Positions 6,605 to 8,387 of a DNA stretch of 8,387 bases are shown piece by piece (within the stretch, counting starts at the first letter, position 1; each line of letters begins with the position of its first letter). The position numbers and the translations under genes were made by a program. The notes under the pieces are model-generated. The model saw nothing but the letters and a program-made list of their open reading frames with translations, ran no database searches and had not been told where the DNA came from. Source of the stretch: Bacteroidota bacterium (lineage in GTDB: Bacteria; Bacteroidota; Bacteroidia; Flavobacteriales_F; PHOS-HE28); the NCBI GenBank assembly GCA_963169595.1, contig CAUJFM010000154.1, positions 1 through 8,387 on the forward strand, given 5' to 3'.

Positions 6605-7549
6605 ATGCGCAGCTTGATGCTACTGCCTGCGTTCGCTGCCATGTGCGGCGTGCAGGCGCAACAGATCGATGGTTACCGCTACTGGTTCGATGACAACCTT
6701 GCGGGTGCTGTGACCGTGAGCGTGGCCGCGACGGATGAGCTGACACTCGTCGCCAGTTGGCCAACGGCCTCCATGGAGCCGGGCTACCACCGGGTGAGCT
6801 ATCAGTTCCGGGACACCAATGGCGATTGGTCGGTACCCCGGACGGACCTGTTCACGCGCGGCAACCAAGCGGTCACCGCCTATCGTTATTGGGTGAACGA
6901 CAGCACTTCCGCGGTCTTCACGGGTGATATCGGGCCGGATATGCAGGTGGACCTGAACACGCTGATCGGTACCGGGACCCTTACAGAAGGCTACAACCTG
7001 GTGACCATCCAGTTCATGGATGCCGATGGGCTCTACGGAGTTCCGCTGACCGCGCCGTTCACCAAGCACAGTGGCCTGGTGACCGGCTATGAGTGGTGGG
7101 TCGATGATGCGATCGCGGACCGCACCAGTGGGTCGATCGCACCGGGCACCGTGGTGGACCTGATCGCCGACCTGCCCACGGGCCTGCCTGCCGGCAACTA
7201 CACCTTCACCATCCGCTTCAGCGGGGCCAGCGGCACGTGGAGCGTTCCCCTGAGCAGTGTCTTCGACAGCTTCGTGGGCATCGCGGAACTGCCGGGGATC
7301 TCGGAGCTGCTGCTCTTCCCCAACCCGGTCACCGATCAGCTCGGCCTCCGGGTGCATGCCGATGCGGCCCGCTCCCTCTCCCTGCAGGTGCTGGACCTCA
7401 CCGGCGCCGTGGTGCTCGACCTCAGCTCCTGGGCCGTGAGCGGGACCTCCACCCGCCAATGGGACATCAGTCCGCTGTCGAGCGGCAGCTACCTGCTGCG
7501 CATCACGGATGCGAATGGTGCTTGGAGCACTCGTTTCGTGAAGCCCTGA
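6605..7549 (+). CDS. T9SS-exported surface protein with three YWxDD-type repeats
   Basis: The protein is 314 residues. A signal peptide lies at 1-18 (LMLLPAFAAMCGVQA, cleavage before QQI). Three related modules of about 63 residues follow: 22-85 (GYRYWFDD to DLFTR), 92-154 (AYRYWVND to PFTK) and 161-222 (GYEWWVDD to VFDS). Each opens with an aromatic-rich Y-W-acidic motif, has a G-Y/N central turn before a V-x-x-Q/R-F strand, and ends in a V-P-L/R-x-x-x-F strand. Residues about 230-314 are a T9SS type A sorting domain: LLLFPNPVTDQLGLRV, then VLDLTGAVVLDL, then LSSGSYLLRI and a final RFVKP. The gene starts 3 bases after the beta-helix gene stops, so the two are co-transcribed. No enzymatic motif is visible; a binding or scaffold role on the cell surface is likely. 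There is no terminator after the stop; the next promoter-like site begins 10 bases later. Confidence 0.88.
   Translation: MRSLMLLPAFAAMCGVQAQQIDGYRYWFDDNLAGAVTVSVAATDELTLVASWPTASMEPGYHRVSYQFRDTNGDWSVPRTDLFTRGNQAVTAYRYWVNDSTSAVFTGDIGPDMQVDLNTLIGTGTLTEGYNLVTIQFMDADGLYGVPLTAPFTKHSGLVTGYEWWVDDAIADRTSGSIAPGTVVDLIADLPTGLPAGNYTFTIRFSGASGTWSVPLSSVFDSFVGIAELPGISELLLFPNPVTDQLGLRVHADAARSLSLQVLDLTGAVVLDLSSWAVSGTSTRQWDISPLSSGSYLLRITDANGAWSTRFVKP
6668..7270 (+). repeat. Three in-frame protein-level tandem modules
   Basis: Modules lie at about 6668-6859, 6878-7066 and 7085-7270, each about 190 bases. They are clear in translation (YRYWFDD, YRYWVND, YEWWVDD at the starts) but diverged at DNA level, which suggests old duplication. 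Confidence 0.75.
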
Positions 7550-7558
7550 GGGGATCAT

Positions 7559-7585
7559 TCACATCCGTCCTCATCGCTCGATGTA
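7559..7585 (+). promoter_or_regulatory. Putative ECF promoter of the PPC-domain gene
   Basis: TCACATCCG (7559-7567), 11 bases, CGATGTA (7579-7585): the same blocks and spacing as at 5487-5513. It starts 10 bases after the preceding stop and ends 44 bases before the ATG at 7630. The leader between them is C-rich with no Shine-Dalgarno sequence. The copy stands alone rather than in a divergent pair, which favours a directional promoter over a palindromic operator. Confidence 0.7.
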
Positions 7586-7629
7586 TACCGAGAACCCTGC
7601 CTTTCCCCGAACCCCTGACCCCCAGAACC

Positions 7630-8387
7630 ATGAGAGTCCCACTACTTGCCCTTGGTGCCCTACTGGCAACATCTGTCCGGGCCCAGCTACCCCTTTCCTT
7701 CTCCGGTAACGCTGGCGATGCCTGCGTTCCAGCGCAGGATCCCTTCATCCAGGCCTGGCCTGGTACCGGCGACCCGGCCAGCAGCGTGCGCTTCGCCTGG
7801 TCCGCAACGAATACCACGAACGACCCCGTTCCCCTGCAGGTGAGCGTGTATCGCGATGCCTACTTTGTTGGGACCACGCTTGTCAACGAGGTCCTTGAGT
7901 ACTCGTTCAGCATCGTGGCAACGCCAAACGGCACCTCCGCCGGTGCTGACATCTGGCCCTGCGCGTACAACAGCTTTGAGCAGGGACGCGCTCACTCCAT
8001 CAGGGTGTCAGGCCCGACGGGTTCGTGCACGGCGTTCTCCATCAACGTGGAGGATTCGCCCGGTGCGTTCGGCAATGACGCCGAACCGAACAACTCCAGT
8101 TCCCAGTTCATCACGGCCGCACCTGACACGTATTACGAAGGGCATCTGCGCTACAATGGGACCACCGATGCGGACTGGTACCGCATCGATCTGCCGGCCA
8201 ATGGGGTCCTGCGGATCGAGTTCGAGGGTGAGCAGCCATCTTCCTCCACGTTGCAGAGCGTTCAACTGCAGCTACGGTTCACCAGCAGCGTTCTTCGTTA
8301 CACGACAGCTGTTCCGCTAGGCGCCGACCGCAGCCCCTTGTCCACCAATGTGGATATTCCTTGCATGGGTAGCGAAGGTGTTTACAA
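7630..8387 (+). CDS. Exported protein with pre-peptidase C-terminal-like (PPC) domain, 5' part (continues past window)
   Basis: From the ATG at 7630 the frame is open to the right edge: 252 complete codons and no stop. A signal peptide lies at 1-18 (VPLLALGALLATSVRA, cleavage before QLP). Residues about 19-145 are a beta-rich region I do not recognise, with cysteines at 32, 111 and 133. Residues about 148 onward match the PPC pattern: GNDAEPNNSSSQ, then YYEGHLRYNGTTDADWYRIDLPANGVLRIEF (149-199), with the acidic DADWY core usual for this beta-sandwich. PPC domains occur in secreted peptidases and T9SS-exported surface proteins, where they help folding or binding. The missing C-terminus probably holds further domains and perhaps a T9SS sorting domain. 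The ECF-type promoter just upstream places it in the same regulon as the neighbouring operon; read-through from that operon is also possible. Confidence 0.85.
   Translation, partial: MRVPLLALGALLATSVRAQLPLSFSGNAGDACVPAQDPFIQAWPGTGDPASSVRFAWSATNTTNDPVPLQVSVYRDAYFVGTTLVNEVLEYSFSIVATPNGTSAGADIWPCAYNSFEQGRAHSIRVSGPTGSCTAFSINVEDSPGAFGNDAEPNNSSSQFITAAPDTYYEGHLRYNGTTDADWYRIDLPANGVLRIEFEGEQPSSSTLQSVQLQLRFTSSVLRYTTAVPLGADRSPLSTNVDIPCMGSEGVY

Noticed and set aside
7856..8320. A closed 154-codon plus-strand frame near the right edge
   Set aside because: It is out of frame with the signal-peptide/PPC gene that begins at 7630 and runs off the window; the product is R/S/P-rich with no domain.

Overview
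The window looks like a chromosomal stretch from a high-GC member of the Bacteroidota, probably Flavobacteriales-like. Two proteins end in type IX secretion (T9SS) type A sorting domains with the LFPNP signature. The sigma/anti-sigma pair has the form usual in that phylum (a cysteine-free membrane anti-sigma with a periplasmic TPR tail), and the start codons lack clear Shine-Dalgarno sequences. The lineage is inferred from these traits only.

Layout: (1) 1-726 is the 3' end of a large secreted repeat protein with a T9SS tail, followed by a strong hairpin terminator (751-782). (2) 5360-821 on the minus strand is a three-gene operon: an ECF sigma factor, a single-pass anti-sigma factor, and a 1073-residue exported TPR-CHAT protein with an intact caspase-like His/Cys pair and a C-terminal membrane anchor. 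Both junctions are 4-base ATGA overlaps. (3) 5540-7549 on the plus strand is a divergent two-gene operon: an exported right-handed beta-helix protein and a three-repeat T9SS cargo protein. (4) From 7630 to the right edge runs the start of another exported protein, with a pre-peptidase C-terminal (PPC) type domain and no stop codon in the window.

The main observation is a directional bipartite motif, TCACATCCG-N11-CGATGTR. It occurs three times with identical spacing, each time just upstream of a transcription unit: on the minus strand before the sigma operon (5456-5430), on the plus strand before the beta-helix operon (5487-5513), and on the plus strand before the PPC gene (7559-7585). I read these as promoters of the locus's own ECF sigma factor, which would make it autoregulated and place the neighbouring surface or secreted proteins in its regulon. 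The sigma-operon copy covers the most upstream ATG of the sigma reading frame, so the sigma start is placed at an internal GTG (5360).

Working model (inference): the sigma factor is held at the membrane by the anti-sigma. The CHAT protease-like protein, predicted to lie on the same periplasmic side as the anti-sigma TPR tail, senses a cue through its TPRs and cleaves or remodels the anti-sigma. The freed sigma then transcribes its own operon and the secreted-protein genes. The logic resembles type III-E CRISPR, where a TPR-CHAT protease cleaves a sigma-inhibiting protein, but no CRISPR component is present here.
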